Source of the DNA: Cupriavidus pauculus
Lineage (GTDB): Bacteria > Pseudomonadota > Gammaproteobacteria > Burkholderiales > Burkholderiaceae
DNA length: 64,000 nt
Assembly (NCBI RefSeq): GCF_002858765.1
Contig: NZ_PJRP01000002.1
Span: 666,598-730,597 of the forward strand
Reading direction: 5' to 3'
How positions within the stretch are numbered: position 1 is the first letter of the stretch; each line of letters opens with the position of its first letter. The position numbers and the translations under genes were made by a program. The notes beneath the pieces are model-generated. The model worked only from the letters and a program-made list of their open reading frames with translations, had not been told where the DNA came from and searched no databases. Below are positions 25,518-34,373 of the stretch, piece after piece.

Positions 25518-26060
25518 TCAGGGCGCCTGATCGGGTTTGGGGGAGGTGGCCGGGGGCGGCGAAGGCACCAGCGGGTCGCGGAAACCCGTGTCGACGGGCA
25601 CCGCCACCGCACGCGCGTCCGAGGCCCGGTGCGGGTGCGGGTGTGGCTGCGGCTGCGAGCCGCGCCAGGTCTTGTACGCCCAGTACCCGGCCCCAGCCAG
25701 AACGCCCAGCTTCGACGCCTTCCAGGCCACGCGGCCGACCGGCGTCTTGCGCAGCAGGGGCAGGGCAAGGGTGATGGCCGTGCTCAGCATCGGATAGTCG
25801 CGTGTGATGCCGAACAACTTGAGCCAGCCCGACGGGCGGGTCACGCGTGGCAGCCACGCGCCGAGATTGGTCATGCGGCGGGCGCCGCCCTTGACCTGGC
25901 GCAACGCCTGCACCGCGTCGTAGCGTTCCAGCGCGGCGCGCGTGACCAGCAACTCCTTGCGCACGGCCAACGGCAGGCGAACTTCGCGCGTAAAGCGGAC
26001 CGGACGAGGATGCTCGTGGCGCGGGCGGCTGTCGATCGAATCGTCTTCGGGCGTGGTCAT
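25518..26060 (-). CDS. DUF3318-type protein of the yqj cluster
   Basis: A 180-residue basic protein of unknown function. An N-terminal basic/helical part (RLPLAVRKELLVTRAALERYDAV) is followed by PMLSTAITLALPLL, a possible short membrane segment, and GVLAGAGYWAYKTW. The C-terminal tail is Pro-rich with a His-Pro repeat (QPHPHPH). The start overlaps the stop of the YqjE-like gene as ATGA, so the two are coupled. Position and pattern match the DUF3318 gene often found next to yqjD/yqjE in Burkholderiaceae. Its stop abuts the convergent diguanylate cyclase gene directly. Confidence 0.7.
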   Translation of the reverse strand: MTTPEDDSIDSRPRHEHPRPVRFTREVRLPLAVRKELLVTRAALERYDAVQALRQVKGGARRMTNLGAWLPRVTRPSGWLKLFGITRDYPMLSTAITLALPLLRKTPVGRVAWKASKLGVLAGAGYWAYKTWRGSQPQPHPHPHRASDARAVAVPVDTGFRDPLVPSPPPATSPKPDQAP

Positions 26061-26434
26061 TGGCGCAGCATCTCCCGGTCTTTATCCAGCTCGGCCAGCG
26101 TGGATTCAAACAGCGGCGGGGCGGAGCGGACCTTGTTGCGTGCCACCAGCAGGCAAATCGCGGCGCAGATCAGGTAGAACAGCACGATCGCGCCCAGGGC
26201 CTGCCAGCGATAGGTTTCCCAGAACAGGATGGCGACCAGCAGCGTGAAAGTCATCAGCGCCATGCTGAAGAACACCAGCCCGAAGCAGGCCAGCAGCGCA
26301 ACCTTCATCAGCCGCTCGCGTTCCTCGGCCAGTTCCACGCTGGCCAGCTCCAGGCGCGTCTGCAGCATCGACACCACCGAACCGGCGAGGTTGCGAAGGG
26401 ATTCGAGGAACTTGGGGGAATGGGATTCGCTCAT
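26057..26434 (-). CDS. YqjE/phage-holin-III-like inner-membrane protein
   Basis: A 125-residue protein with an amphipathic N-terminal helix (SLRNLAGSVVSMLQTRLELASVELAEERERL) and two membrane helices (LLACFGLVFFSMALMTFTLLVAILF and ALGAIVLFYLICAAICLLVA). This is the YqjE (DUF1469) arrangement, annotated as holin family by fold only; there is no phage context. It lies 166 bp after the YqjD-like gene and is translationally coupled to the DUF3318 gene. Confidence 0.82.
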   Translation of the reverse strand: MSESHSPKFLESLRNLAGSVVSMLQTRLELASVELAEERERLMKVALLACFGLVFFSMALMTFTLLVAILFWETYRWQALGAIVLFYLICAAICLLVARNKVRSAPPLFESTLAELDKDREMLRQ

Positions 26435-26600
26435 GCGGCTCCGGCGAAAAATCGATGCGCCGGCATGGGCGGCATCTGCGAGGGATGGACCGGCAGCGGC
26501 GGGATGGGGCCGTGCCAGTCCGTCTTCAAGACTGCATGCACCCGGCGCAGATGCGCAGCCGGGGCTGGTAATGCGTATGGCTAAGGTACTGCAGTACGGC

Positions 26601-26876
26601 TTACTTGCGGTTCAGCAGCAGACCGATCAGCAGGCCCACGCCCGCTGCCACGCCCACGGCGCGCCACGGGTGGTCGTGCACGTAGTCGTCGGTGGCACGG
26701 GCGGCCGCCTTGCTCTTGGTCACGACGGCATCTTGCAGATCCTGGGCCTTTTCCTTGGCCTGCTTCAGCAGGCCCATGCCGCGCTCGCGCAGTTCGGCGG
26801 CTTTTTCGCCGGTGGTCGAGGCCGCTTGCTTAAGCAGTTCTTCGGCGTCGGACAGAACGGTCTTGACATCGCTCAT
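26601..26876 (-). CDS. ElaB/YqjD/DUF883 family membrane-anchored protein
   Basis: A 91-residue tail-anchored protein. A long amphipathic helical region (LSDAEELLKQAASTTGEKAAELRERG) precedes the family hallmark DDYVHDHPWRAVGVAAGVGLLIGLLL, a C-terminal membrane helix with a GxxxGxxxG-like face. E. coli YqjD and ElaB anchor ribosomes to the membrane in stationary phase; the same role here is inferred. ATG at 26876 gives MSDVKTVLSDAEEL; a longer frame upstream is not protein-like. Confidence 0.88.
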   Translation of the reverse strand: MSDVKTVLSDAEELLKQAASTTGEKAAELRERGMGLLKQAKEKAQDLQDAVVTKSKAAARATDDYVHDHPWRAVGVAAGVGLLIGLLLNRK

Positions 26877-27218
26877 CAGTTTCTCCTGTTGCGGGCGGTT
26901 AGGTTCAAGTGGGTGACATTTTGCCTTGCCCGCTCGGGCTTGTGGCATTTCTTGTCGTCCACTTAGCATATGTGGCGGCTGCCCATCGTTTCAAGCTCGC
27001 CGACACAATGCCGTATCGCTGTCACCAACGTGCCATCGGCCCCGGGCAGGGTTGCTACAAGGGAACCATGGCCCGATCACCCCGGTCTTTATGACTTCGA
27101 GTGATTTTGTAGTGACTTTATATTCGTTTGGGTTGGATGGCAATCCAACTAAGCTGGTTCACCGGTTTTTACCTTTCATTACTTTCGTTTATTTTCCGTT
27201 TCTCTGGAGACTTCATTC
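26877..27218. other. 342-bp non-coding gap, partly AT-rich, before the peroxiredoxin gene
   Basis: Between the divergent YqjD-like and peroxiredoxin genes. The right half is much richer in A/T than its surroundings, as expected of a promoter. It contains an inverted repeat at 27132-27149. No OxyR-type ATAG-N7-CTAT pattern was seen. CTGGAGA 11-17 nt before the peroxiredoxin ATG can serve as its ribosome binding site. Confidence 0.5.
27132..27149. promoter_or_regulatory. Inverted repeat GTTGGAT-N4-ATCCAAC upstream of the peroxiredoxin gene
   Basis: A perfect 7-bp inverted repeat with a 4-bp spacer, 70 bp before the start codon in an AT-rich promoter region. It could be an operator or a leader hairpin. 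It matches no regulator site recognised here. Confidence 0.4.
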
Positions 27219-27857
27219 ATGGCACTGCGTCTTGGCGATATCGCACCGGACTTCGAGCAAGAATCGAGCGAGGGCCGCATCCGCTTTCACGACTGGCTGG
27301 GCGAAGGCTGGGGTGTCCTGTTCTCGCACCCGGCCGACTACACCCCGGTTTGCACGACCGAACTGGGCCTGACCGCCAAGCTGAAGGAAGAGTTTGCCAA
27401 GCGCAAGGTGAAGGCCATCGCCCTGTCCGTGGACAGCGTGGAGTCGCACAAGGGCTGGATTCAGGACATCAACGACACCCAGTCGACCTCGGTCAATTTC
27501 CCGATCCTGGCCGACAGCGACCGCAAGGTGTCCGAGCTCTACGACATGATCCACCCGAATGCGAATGAGACGCTGACCGTGCGTTCGCTGTTCGTGATCG
27601 ATCCGAAGAAGAAGGTGCGCCTGATCATTACCTATCCTGCAAGCACCGGTAGAAATTTCAACGAAATCCTGCGCGTCATCGACTCGCTGCAGCTGACCGA
27701 CCACCACAGCGTGGCCACGCCGGGCAACTGGCAGGACGGCGACGACGTGGTCATCGTGCCGTCGCTGCAGGACGAAGAGGTGATCCGCCAGAAATTCCCG
27801 AAGGGCTACAAGGCGGTGCGTCCGTACCTGCGTCTGACGCCGCAACCGAACAAGTAA
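27219..27857 (+). CDS. 1-Cys peroxiredoxin (Prx6 type)
   Basis: A 212-residue thiol peroxidase reducing hydrogen peroxide and alkyl hydroperoxides in the cytoplasm. The peroxidatic Cys45 lies in SHPADYTPVCTTELG with the conserved Pro, Thr and upstream Phe. The length and the C-terminal dimerisation domain (ATPGNWQDGDDVVIVPSLQDEE, FPKGY) mark the Prx6 group, which usually lacks a resolving Cys; no second Cys is present. Monocistronic, with hairpins downstream. Confidence 0.93.
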   Translation: MALRLGDIAPDFEQESSEGRIRFHDWLGEGWGVLFSHPADYTPVCTTELGLTAKLKEEFAKRKVKAIALSVDSVESHKGWIQDINDTQSTSVNFPILADSDRKVSELYDMIHPNANETLTVRSLFVIDPKKKVRLIITYPASTGRNFNEILRVIDSLQLTDHHSVATPGNWQDGDDVVIVPSLQDEEVIRQKFPKGYKAVRPYLRLTPQPNK

Positions 27858-27962
27858 GAAAAAGCCGGGCACGGGGGTAGTCCCCGGCCCGGCTCAGTAC
27901 GGCTTTACCGATGTCGTAAAACGGCGGGGTCGTGCCCGTCGTCTCCTTGGTAGTGTGCTTCT

Positions 27963-27990
27963 GCCCGGCTTTTCAGCCGGGCTTTTTTAC
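27963..27990 (+). terminator. Intrinsic terminator after the peroxiredoxin gene
   Basis: GCCCGGCT-TTTC-AGCCGGGC followed by TTTTTT at 27983-27988 forms a classic terminator on the plus strand, about 105 nt past the stop. Another GC-rich imperfect hairpin (AGCCGGG to CCGGCT, about 27863-27893) precedes it. Confidence 0.88.
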
Positions 27991-28000
27991 GTCCGGACGA

Positions 28001-29194
28001 TCAGAAGAACGCCTGCAGGCCGGTCTGGGCGCGGCCCAGGATCAGCGCGTGGATGTCGTGCGTGCCTTCATAGGTGTTCACCACTTCCAGGTTCACCACA
28101 TGGCGGATCACGCCGAATTCGTCCGAAATGCCGTTGCCGCCCAGCATGTCGCGCGCCACGCGGGCGATGTCCAGAGACTTGCCGCACGAATTGCGCTTCA
28201 TGATCGAGGTGATTTCCACCGCGGCGGTGCCTTCGTCCTTCATGCGGCCCAGGCGCAGGCAGCCTTGCAGGCCCAGCGTGATTTCGGTCTGCATGTCGGC
28301 CAGCTTCTTCTGCACCAGCTGCGTCTGCGCCAACGGGCGGCCGAACTGCTTGCGGTCCAGCGTGTACTGGCGGGCGGTGTGCCAGCAGAACTCGGCGGCA
28401 CCCAGGGCGCCCCAGGCGATGCCGTAGCGGGCCGAATTCAGGCAGGTGAACGGACCCTTCAGGCCCTTCACGCCCGGCATGAGGTTCTCTTCGGGCACGA
28501 AGACCTGGTCCAGCACGATTTCGCCGGTGATCGACGTGCGCAGGCCCACCTTGCCGTGGATGGCCGGTGCGCTCAGGCCCTTCCAGCCCTTTTCCAGGAT
28601 GAAGCCGCGGATGTCTTCCTTACCGTCTTCACCGGCCAGCTTGGCCCACACGACGAAGACATCGGCGATCGGCGAGTTCGTGATCCACATCTTGGCGCCG
28701 CTCAGCTCGTAGCCGCCGTCCACCTTCTTGGCGCGCGTGACCATCGAGCCCGGGTCCGAGCCGTGGTTCGGCTCGGTCAGGCCGAAGCAGCCGATCCATT
28801 CGCCGGTGGCCAGCTTGGGCAGGTACTTCTGCTTCTGCGCTTCGCTGCCGAATTCATAGATCGGCACCATGACCAGCGACGACTGCACGCTCATCATCGA
28901 GCGATAGCCCGAATCCACACGCTCCACCTCACGCGCGATCAGGCCGTAGCTGACGTAGTTCAGGCCCGGGCCGCCGTACTGTTCGGGGATGGTCGGGCCC
29001 AGCAGGCCCAGTTCGCCCATCTCGCGGAAGATCTCCACGTCGGTCTTCTCGTTGCGGAACGACTGCAGCACGCGCGGCATGAGCTTGTCCTGGCAATAGG
29101 CCGCGGAGGCGTCGCGGATCATGCGCTCGTCGTCGGTCAGTTGCTGGTCCAGCAGCAGCGGGTCGGCCCAGTGGAATTCGGCGTTGGCAGCCAT
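28001..29194 (-). CDS. gcdH: Glutaryl-CoA dehydrogenase
   Basis: A 397-residue FAD acyl-CoA dehydrogenase that oxidatively decarboxylates glutaryl-CoA to crotonyl-CoA in lysine and tryptophan breakdown. The acyl-CoA dehydrogenase signatures are present ([17 protein letters not shown] and [18 protein letters not shown]), and the catalytic base Glu376 lies in [10 protein letters not shown]. The region around [27 protein letters not shown] is typical of GcdH. It is transcribed divergently from an IclR regulator, with a strong palindrome between them. Confidence 0.93.
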   Translation of the reverse strand: MAANAEFHWADPLLLDQQLTDDERMIRDASAAYCQDKLMPRVLQSFRNEKTDVEIFREMGELGLLGPTIPEQYGGPGLNYVSYGLIAREVERVDSGYRSMMSVQSSLVMVPIYEFGSEAQKQKYLPKLATGEWIGCFGLTEPNHGSDPGSMVTRAKKVDGGYELSGAKMWITNSPIADVFVVWAKLAGEDGKEDIRGFILEKGWKGLSAPAIHGKVGLRTSITGEIVLDQVFVPEENLMPGVKGLKGPFTCLNSARYGIAWGALGAAEFCWHTARQYTLDRKQFGRPLAQTQLVQKKLADMQTEITLGLQGCLRLGRMKDEGTAAVEITSIMKRNSCGKSLDIARVARDMLGGNGISDEFGVIRHVVNLEVVNTYEGTHDIHALILGRAQTGLQAFF

Positions 29195-29266
29195 GGAGGT
29201 CTCCTTCTTTGGTGGCGCGGTGAAGGCAGTGCCGCCTTCATTCGATCCGGTCGATCAAAAAGTTTT

Positions 29267-29285
29267 GGTTCCGCATTGCGGAACC
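29267..29285. promoter_or_regulatory. Candidate IclR operator GGTTCCGC-ATT-GCGGAACC
   Basis: A perfect 8-bp inverted repeat with a 3-bp spacer in the gcdH-iclR intergenic region. Its TTCCGC/GCGGAA half-sites have the form seen at IclR-family operators. A further TTGTTCCG partial half-site follows. It lies just downstream of the predicted gcdH transcription start, a position suited to repression, and overlaps a possible -35 (TTGCGG) of the regulator gene. Confidence 0.7.
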
Positions 29286-29300
29286 TTGTTCCGATGAGCT

Positions 29301-29328
29301 AGTATAGCTGAACCGATTCGCGCTGCAA
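29301..29328 (-). promoter_or_regulatory. Predicted gcdH promoter
   Basis: On the minus strand, TTGCAG (29328-29323), a 16-bp spacer and TATACT (29306-29301) form a good sigma70 promoter. The start site would be near 29294, placing the palindrome at 29267-29285 in the early transcribed region. On the plus strand TAGTAT at 29300-29305 may serve the divergent regulator. Confidence 0.6.
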
Positions 29329-29393
29329 CAGGGGAAATCCGCCCCCTGGCGATTAGCGTTCGGCAATCGACCAACTTCCACAGGAGCTGTCTC

Positions 29394-30203
29394 TTGGCCA
29401 CATCCACTGCCACGGCCGTCGAGCCGGTCCAGAAGGAACGCGAGAGCGATCCCAATTTCGTGACGGCCCTGGCGCGCGGACTGGAGCTGCTGCGCTGCTT
29501 CCGCACCGGCGAGGCGATGCTCGGCAATCAGGATTTCGTGCGCCGCACCGGGTTTCCGAAGGCAACCGTGAGCCGGCTGGCCGGCACGCTGGTCCAGTTG
29601 GGCTACCTGCGCTACGACGACAGCCTGGGCAAGTACGCGCTCGACGCCGGCGTGCTGGCGCTGGGGTTCTCGTACCTGTCGGCGTCCGACGTGGTGGCGC
29701 TGGCGCGGCCGCACATGCTGGCCTTCGCGCAGTCCTATGGCGTGTCGGTGTCGTTGGGCAAGCGCGAGCGCATGGAAGTCATCTACATGGAATCGATCCG
29801 GAACGATGCCGGCGTGATGCTGGGTCTGGGCGTGGGTTCGCGCCTGTCGCTGGTGTCGAGTTCGATGGGCCGGGCCTACCTGGCCGCGCTGCCGTCGGCG
29901 CGCCGTGACAAGGTGCTGGCCGAGTTTGCCCAGGCGTATCCTGAACAATGGAAGCAGCAGGAGGTACCGACGCGTGCCGCGCTGGCGCAGGCGGAGCGCG
30001 ACGGCTATGCCGCGTCGTTCCGCGACTGGCACCCGGCCATTCACGCCTGCGCGGTGGCATTCAAGCCGGTGGGGGAGAAGGATCTGCACATGCTGAGCTG
30101 CAGTGCGTCGTACGGGGCCGTCAGCGAGGAGACGTTCAACGAAAAGCTGGCGCCCGCGCTGCAGGCGCTAGGGGTCAGGCTGTCGGATCCGGCGGGGCGG
30201 TAG
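29394..30203 (+). CDS. IclR family transcriptional regulator
   Basis: A 269-residue regulator. The N-terminal winged helix-turn-helix (about residues 20-80, NQDFVRRTGFPKATVSRLAGTL) is followed by the IclR effector domain (MLGLGVGSRLSLVSSSMGRAYLAALP and HPAIHACAVAFKP). The TTG start at 29394 is supported by AGGAG 7 nt upstream. It is divergent from gcdH and the likely owner of the palindrome between the genes, so it probably controls glutarate/lysine catabolism and itself. The effector is unknown. Confidence 0.9.
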   Translation: MATSTATAVEPVQKERESDPNFVTALARGLELLRCFRTGEAMLGNQDFVRRTGFPKATVSRLAGTLVQLGYLRYDDSLGKYALDAGVLALGFSYLSASDVVALARPHMLAFAQSYGVSVSLGKRERMEVIYMESIRNDAGVMLGLGVGSRLSLVSSSMGRAYLAALPSARRDKVLAEFAQAYPEQWKQQEVPTRAALAQAERDGYAASFRDWHPAIHACAVAFKPVGEKDLHMLSCSASYGAVSEETFNEKLAPALQALGVRLSDPAGR

Positions 30204-30214
30204 GGGAATTTTCG

Positions 30215-30276
30215 CGCCCCTCTCCCGCTTGCAGGTGTTCAGACCGGGGGCATCGCCACGGAGTGGGAGAGGGGCG
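30215..30276. repeat. Inverted repeat with CGCCCCTCTCCC arms
   Basis: CGCCCCTCTCCC at 30215-30226 pairs with GGGAGAGGGGCG at 30265-30276 around a 38-nt centre. It lies between the convergent IclR regulator gene and kynA. It shares a GAGAGGG core with palindromes at 44775-44808 and 47615-47643, suggesting a dispersed REP-like element. Confidence 0.6.
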
Positions 30277-30291
30277 TAAACCGGGCGACGC

Positions 30292-31173
30292 TTACAGGTC
30301 CGTCCGCAGCTTCCACAATTCCGGGAACAGCACCACATCCAGCATCCGGCGCAGGTAGCTGACGCCTTCGGTGCCGCCGGTGCCGCGCTTGAAGCCGATC
30401 ACGCGCTCCACGGTGGTCACATGGCGGAATCGCCATTGGCGGAAAGCGTCCTCCAGGTCGACGAACTTCTCGCCTAGTTCGTAGAGTTCCCAGTGCGCCG
30501 ACGGGTTGCGATACACCTCCAGCCAGGCCGCCTCCACCGACGCGTTGTACTGCGTCGGCTGGGTCCAGTCGCGCTCCACCACGTCGGCGTCGATCTGGAA
30601 CCCGCGCCGCGCCATCAGCCGGATCGCCTCGTCGTACATCGACGGCGTATGCAGCGCCGTTTCCACCAGTTCCAGATGCTCGGTCCGGTGCGCGTGGGGC
30701 CGCAGCATGGCCGCGTTCTTGTTGCCGAGGATGAACTCGATCTCGCGATACTGGTACGACTGGAATCCCGACGACGCGCCCAGGTAAGGGCGCATGGCCG
30801 AGTACTCGGGCGGCGTCATGGTGGCCAGCACGTTCCAGGCCTGCACCAGCTGATCCATGATGCGCGACACGCGCGCCAGCATCTTGAACGCTGGCCGCAG
30901 CTGGTCGTTCTTCACGCCGTCGCGCGCGGCGCGCAGTTCGTGCAGCATCAGCTTCATCCACAGCTCGGTGGTCTGGTGCTGGACGATGAATAGCATCTCG
31001 TTGTGGTCCGGCGACAGCGGATGCTGGGCGCTCAGGATCTGATCCAGACCCAGGTAGTCGCCATAGCTCATGTCGCGGGCGAAATCCATCTGTGCGCCAT
31101 GCCAGCTATCTTCGCCAGCCGCGTCAGCCGGCTGGCTGCCGTGCCCCATCGGGCATCCCTTGAATTCACTCAT
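30292..31173 (-). CDS. kynA: Tryptophan 2,3-dioxygenase
   Basis: A 293-residue heme enzyme opening the indole ring of tryptophan to N-formylkynurenine, first step of the kynurenine pathway. The distal substrate-site segment [21 protein letters not shown] and the proximal heme His in [14 protein letters not shown] are present, and [11 protein letters not shown] near the C-terminus is conserved. It is last in the kynB-kynU-kynA operon, 12 bp after kynU. Confidence 0.96.
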   Translation of the reverse strand: MSEFKGCPMGHGSQPADAAGEDSWHGAQMDFARDMSYGDYLGLDQILSAQHPLSPDHNEMLFIVQHQTTELWMKLMLHELRAARDGVKNDQLRPAFKMLARVSRIMDQLVQAWNVLATMTPPEYSAMRPYLGASSGFQSYQYREIEFILGNKNAAMLRPHAHRTEHLELVETALHTPSMYDEAIRLMARRGFQIDADVVERDWTQPTQYNASVEAAWLEVYRNPSAHWELYELGEKFVDLEDAFRQWRFRHVTTVERVIGFKRGTGGTEGVSYLRRMLDVVLFPELWKLRTDL

Positions 31174-31185
31174 GATGCGCTCCGC

Positions 31186-32442
31186 TCAGGTCACCGCCGT
31201 CCGCACCGCAAAGCGGGCGTCGCGATAGGCGCCGCTGTCCAGCACGTCGCGCATGATCTCCACAGCATCCCAGACTTCGGTAAAGCTCGTGTAGAGCGGC
31301 GTGAAGCCGAAGCGGGCAATGCCGGGTTCCCGATAGTCGCCGATCACGCCGCGTTCGATCAGCGCGGCCACCAGCGCATAGCCGGCAGGGTGCGCAAAGC
31401 TCACCTGGCTGCCGCGCTTGCCATGCGCGCGCGGCGTGACCAGGGTCAGCGGATGCTTCGCGCATCGTGATTCGACGAGTTCGATAAACAGGTCGGTCAG
31501 CTTGAGCGACTTCGCGCGCAGCGCGCTCATGCTGGTCTGCGCGAAGATGTCCAGGCCGCATTCGACCATGGCCAGCGACGTCACCGGCTGCGTGCCACAC
31601 AGGAAGCGGCTGATGCCCTTGGCCGGGGCGTACTGCGGCGACATCGCGAACGGCGCGCCGTGGCCCCACCAGCCAGACAGCGGTTGCCAGAACTGGTCAC
31701 GCAGCGCGGGCGCCACCCAGACGAAGGCGGGCGAGCCCGGGCCGCCATTCAGGTACTTGTACGTGCAGCCGATGGAGTAGTCTGCGCGCGCGGCGGTCAG
31801 GTCCACGGGCACGGCGCCGGCCGAATGCGCTAGGTCCCAGACGGTCAGCACGCCGCGGGCGTGCGCGAGTTCGGTCAGGCCGGCCATGTCGAGCATCTCG
31901 CCGGTCTTGTAGTTGACGTGCGTCAGCATCAGCACGGCCGTATCGGCGCCGACGGCGGCGTCGATCTCCTCGGGGCTGTTCACCAGGCGGACTTCGTAGC
32001 CTTGCTGCAGCAGGTCGGCCAGACCTTGGGCGATATAGAGATCGGTCGGGAAATTGCTGGCCTCGGACACGATCACGCGGCGCGACGGGTCGCGTTGCTG
32101 CTGCACGCGCAGCGCGGCGGCCAGCACCTTGAACAGGTTGATCGACGTGGTGTCGGTCACCACCACCTCGTCGTGGCCCGCGCCGATCAGCGGCGCCAGG
32201 CGGTTGCCCAGCCGGCCCGGCAGGTCGAACCAGCCGGCGGTATTCCAGCTGCGGATCAGGCCATCGCCCCATTCGCTGCTCACGACCTCGGCGGCACGCG
32301 CCGCGGCGGCGCGCGGGCGGGCGCCCAGCGAATTGCCGTCGAGATAGATCACGCCGGCAGGCAGGGCAAATTGTTCGCGCAGCGCGCGGAGCGGGTCGTC
32401 CCGGTCCAGCGCCTGGCAGCGTTCACGTGTCAGGTTGGTCAT
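31186..32442 (-). CDS. kynU: Kynureninase
   Basis: A 418-residue PLP enzyme cleaving kynurenine to anthranilate and alanine. The PLP lysine lies in [19 protein letters not shown], and the N-terminal [13 protein letters not shown] and the [14 protein letters not shown] region carry the substrate and cofactor Asp/His. Length is typical. It lies 30 bp after kynB and 12 bp before kynA, so the three form one catabolic operon that ends at anthranilate. Confidence 0.96.
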   Translation of the reverse strand: MTNLTRERCQALDRDDPLRALREQFALPAGVIYLDGNSLGARPRAAAARAAEVVSSEWGDGLIRSWNTAGWFDLPGRLGNRLAPLIGAGHDEVVVTDTTSINLFKVLAAALRVQQQRDPSRRVIVSEASNFPTDLYIAQGLADLLQQGYEVRLVNSPEEIDAAVGADTAVLMLTHVNYKTGEMLDMAGLTELAHARGVLTVWDLAHSAGAVPVDLTAARADYSIGCTYKYLNGGPGSPAFVWVAPALRDQFWQPLSGWWGHGAPFAMSPQYAPAKGISRFLCGTQPVTSLAMVECGLDIFAQTSMSALRAKSLKLTDLFIELVESRCAKHPLTLVTPRAHGKRGSQVSFAHPAGYALVAALIERGVIGDYREPGIARFGFTPLYTSFTEVWDAVEIMRDVLDSGAYRDARFAVRTAVT

Positions 32443-32472
32443 GCTTTCCGTGTTCAGAGGGTTCGGGAGGAT

Positions 32473-33135
32473 TCAGAGCGCACGCAGCACCGCGCGGACC
32501 GGGCTTGCGTCAAGCGTGGCCAGGCGCAGCGGCAGCGCGATGAGTTCGTAGTCGCCGGCCGGCACGTCGTCCAGCACGATGCCTTCGAGAATGGCCAGCC
32601 GGTGGTCGCGCACGGCGTGGTGGGCGTCCATCGTCTTCGAGGTTTCGGGGTCCAGCGACGGCGTGTCGATGCCGATCAGCTTCACGCCGTGGCGGGCCAG
32701 CAGCGCGATGGTCTCGGGGGCGACGGCGCAGAACGCCGAATCCCACGCGGCCTGCGGCACGCGTTCATAGGTACGCAGCAGCACGCGCTGCGGCACGTCG
32801 GCCAGCGCCGATTCGATGTGGTGCGGCTCTACGCACGGCGCGGCGCCGATGCAGTGGATCACCCGGCAGGGGCCCAGGTAGGCGTCGAGCGGGACATCGC
32901 CAATCGGCGCGCCATCGGCCGCGTAGTGCAGCGGCGCATCGGCATGGGCGCCGGTGTGCGGCGACATCGTGATGCGGCCAACGTTGACCGGGCAGTGTTC
33001 GTCCAGTTGCCAGGCGGGTTCGTGCCGGAACGGCGTATCGCCGGGCCAGACCGGCGTGGCATTCGACACCGGCGGGGTGATATCCCAGATCTGGCGCGCG
33101 GCGCCGCTGGGGGCGTTCATGGGGGCGTTCGGCAT
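32473..33135 (-). CDS. kynB: Kynurenine formamidase (arylformamidase)
   Basis: A 220-residue metal-dependent cyclase-family hydrolase converting N-formylkynurenine to kynurenine and formate. The metal motif [12 protein letters not shown] (HxGTHxDxPxH type, with Ala in place of Thr) and [21 protein letters not shown] near the N-terminus are typical. ATG at 33135 is used. A TTG twelve bases upstream lies against an AGGAG and cannot be excluded, because AGGAG is rather far (13 nt) from the ATG. It is the first gene of the kyn operon, divergent from kynR. Confidence 0.93.
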   Translation of the reverse strand: MPNAPMNAPSGAARQIWDITPPVSNATPVWPGDTPFRHEPAWQLDEHCPVNVGRITMSPHTGAHADAPLHYAADGAPIGDVPLDAYLGPCRVIHCIGAAPCVEPHHIESALADVPQRVLLRTYERVPQAAWDSAFCAVAPETIALLARHGVKLIGIDTPSLDPETSKTMDAHHAVRDHRLAILEGIVLDDVPAGDYELIALPLRLATLDASPVRAVLRAL

Positions 33136-33215
33136 GGTGACTTGCAATCTCCTGGGCGCGTTTCTGAAGACGCGGTGCGTGTGGGGATCATAGTCAAAAG
33201 CGCCGAGAAGAGGCT

Positions 33216-33293
33216 TGCGAAATGGCCCGTCACAGGCGTCATCTTTCGCATAAAATTGTGTGGATCAAGCAAGAAAACGTGGATTCTGCGAAA
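33216..33293. promoter_or_regulatory. Three TGCGAAA boxes in the kynB-kynR intergenic region (candidate KynR operators)
   Basis: TGCGAAA occurs at 33216-33222 (direct), 33244-33250 (inverted, TTTCGCA) and 33287-33293 (direct). The first two form an inverted pair extended to TGCGAAATG / CATCTTTCGCA. The last box reaches into the kynR start codon region, consistent with autoregulation. TAAAAT at 33251-33256 could be the kynR -10. Lrp/AsnC regulators commonly bind arrays of such half-sites. Confidence 0.6.
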
Positions 33294-33781
33294 TGACCCT
33301 CGATCCGATTGATTTACGCATCCTGACCGCCCTGCAGGAGAACGGCCGCATCAGCAACCAGGACCTGGCCGACCGTGTGGCGTTATCGCCATCCGCATGC
33401 TTGCGCCGCGTGCGGTTGCTGGAAGAAAACGGGGTGATTGGGGGCTACAAGGCATGGTTCGACGCCGAGCAACTGGGGCTGGAACTCGAAGCCATCGTGC
33501 AGGTGTCGATGCGGCACGACGTGGAAGGCTGGCACGACACGTTCAACGCTGTCGTGCAGACCTGGCCCGAGGTACTGACCGCCTATGTGATCACGGGCGA
33601 CAGCAACTACATCTTGCGGGTGCAGGCGCGCAACCTGAAGCACTACTCCGATTTCATCGTAAATCGGCTATATCGCACGCCCGGGGTGATGGATATCCGC
33701 TCGAACATCGTGCTCCAGCGGATCAAGACGGACGGATCGCCGCTGGCGATCCTGAAGGACAGCAAGGACGCGAACCCGTGA
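33293..33781 (+). CDS. kynR: Lrp/AsnC family regulator of the kynurenine operon
   Basis: A 162-residue regulator with an N-terminal helix-turn-helix (LDPIDLRILTALQENGRISNQDLADRVALSPSACLRRV region) and an AsnC/RAM ligand domain (VITGDSNYILRVQARNLKHYSDFI). It is divergent from kynBUA, as KynR is in Burkholderia and Pseudomonas, where kynurenine is the inducer. That role is inferred from position. ATG at 33293 gives MTLDPIDLRIL; GTG at 33260 would add eleven unlike residues. Confidence 0.88.
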   Translation: MTLDPIDLRILTALQENGRISNQDLADRVALSPSACLRRVRLLEENGVIGGYKAWFDAEQLGLELEAIVQVSMRHDVEGWHDTFNAVVQTWPEVLTAYVITGDSNYILRVQARNLKHYSDFIVNRLYRTPGVMDIRSNIVLQRIKTDGSPLAILKDSKDANP

Positions 33782-33782
33782 C

Positions 33783-34373
33783 CTAGCGTTCGCGCGCCTC
33801 GATCTGCTCAAGCGGATCGAGTGGGCACAGCGTGGAAAACTGCGCGCCCTGGAACACCAGCGGCTCGCCGCCGGCGTCGAGAATGCCGCAGCGTTCCACT
33901 TCGCCAACGAAGATCACGTGGTCGCCTTCGTCATAGCGGCTGCGGTTGTGGCACTCGAACCAGGCCAGGGCATTGGCCAGGACAGGCAGCCCGGTCTCCG
34001 ACAGCCGATAGTCCACGCCGGCAAAGCGGTCGCCCTTGAGCGTGGCAAAGCGCTGGCACAGGTCCAGTTGTGAGGCCGAAAGCACGTTGATGATGTAGTG
34101 CGAGCCATCGCGGAACATCGGCAGGCTGTTGGCGCGCGTGGCCATGCTCCACAGCACCAGGGGCGGATCGAGCGATACCGAATTGAACGAACTGGCCGTG
34201 ATGCCGACGAACGGCGCGCCGTTGGCATGCGGGTGGCCGGCGGCACGCGTGGTGATCACCGTCACACCTGTGGCGAACTGCGACAGCGCGTGCTTGAAGT
34301 GACGGCTGTCAAAATCGGGGGCGGCGGCCTTGCGGCCCCGGGTAGCGGGGACGTCGACCTCAGGAATGCCCAT
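33783..34373 (-). CDS. Flavin reductase-like (FMN-binding) domain protein
   Basis: A 196-residue flavin reductase family protein, probably the NAD(P)H:flavin oxidoreductase component of a two-component monooxygenase or a stand-alone reductase. Signature segments are LSQFATGVTVITTR, PFVGITASSFNSVSLDPPLVLWSM and HVIFVGEVERC. ATG at 34373 is chosen because GGAG lies 8 nt before it; ATGs at 34406 and 34427 would add residues without a clear ribosome binding site. It converges with kynR, and no oxygenase partner is adjacent. Confidence 0.85.
   Translation of the reverse strand: MGIPEVDVPATRGRKAAAPDFDSRHFKHALSQFATGVTVITTRAAGHPHANGAPFVGITASSFNSVSLDPPLVLWSMATRANSLPMFRDGSHYIINVLSASQLDLCQRFATLKGDRFAGVDYRLSETGLPVLANALAWFECHNRSRYDEGDHVIFVGEVERCGILDAGGEPLVFQGAQFSTLCPLDPLEQIEARER

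Noticed and set aside
26057..26434. Phage holin
   Set aside because: The fold match is to the YqjE-type holin-III superfamily. There are no phage lysis or structural genes nearby, and the yqjD/DUF3318 neighbours point to the host envelope cluster.
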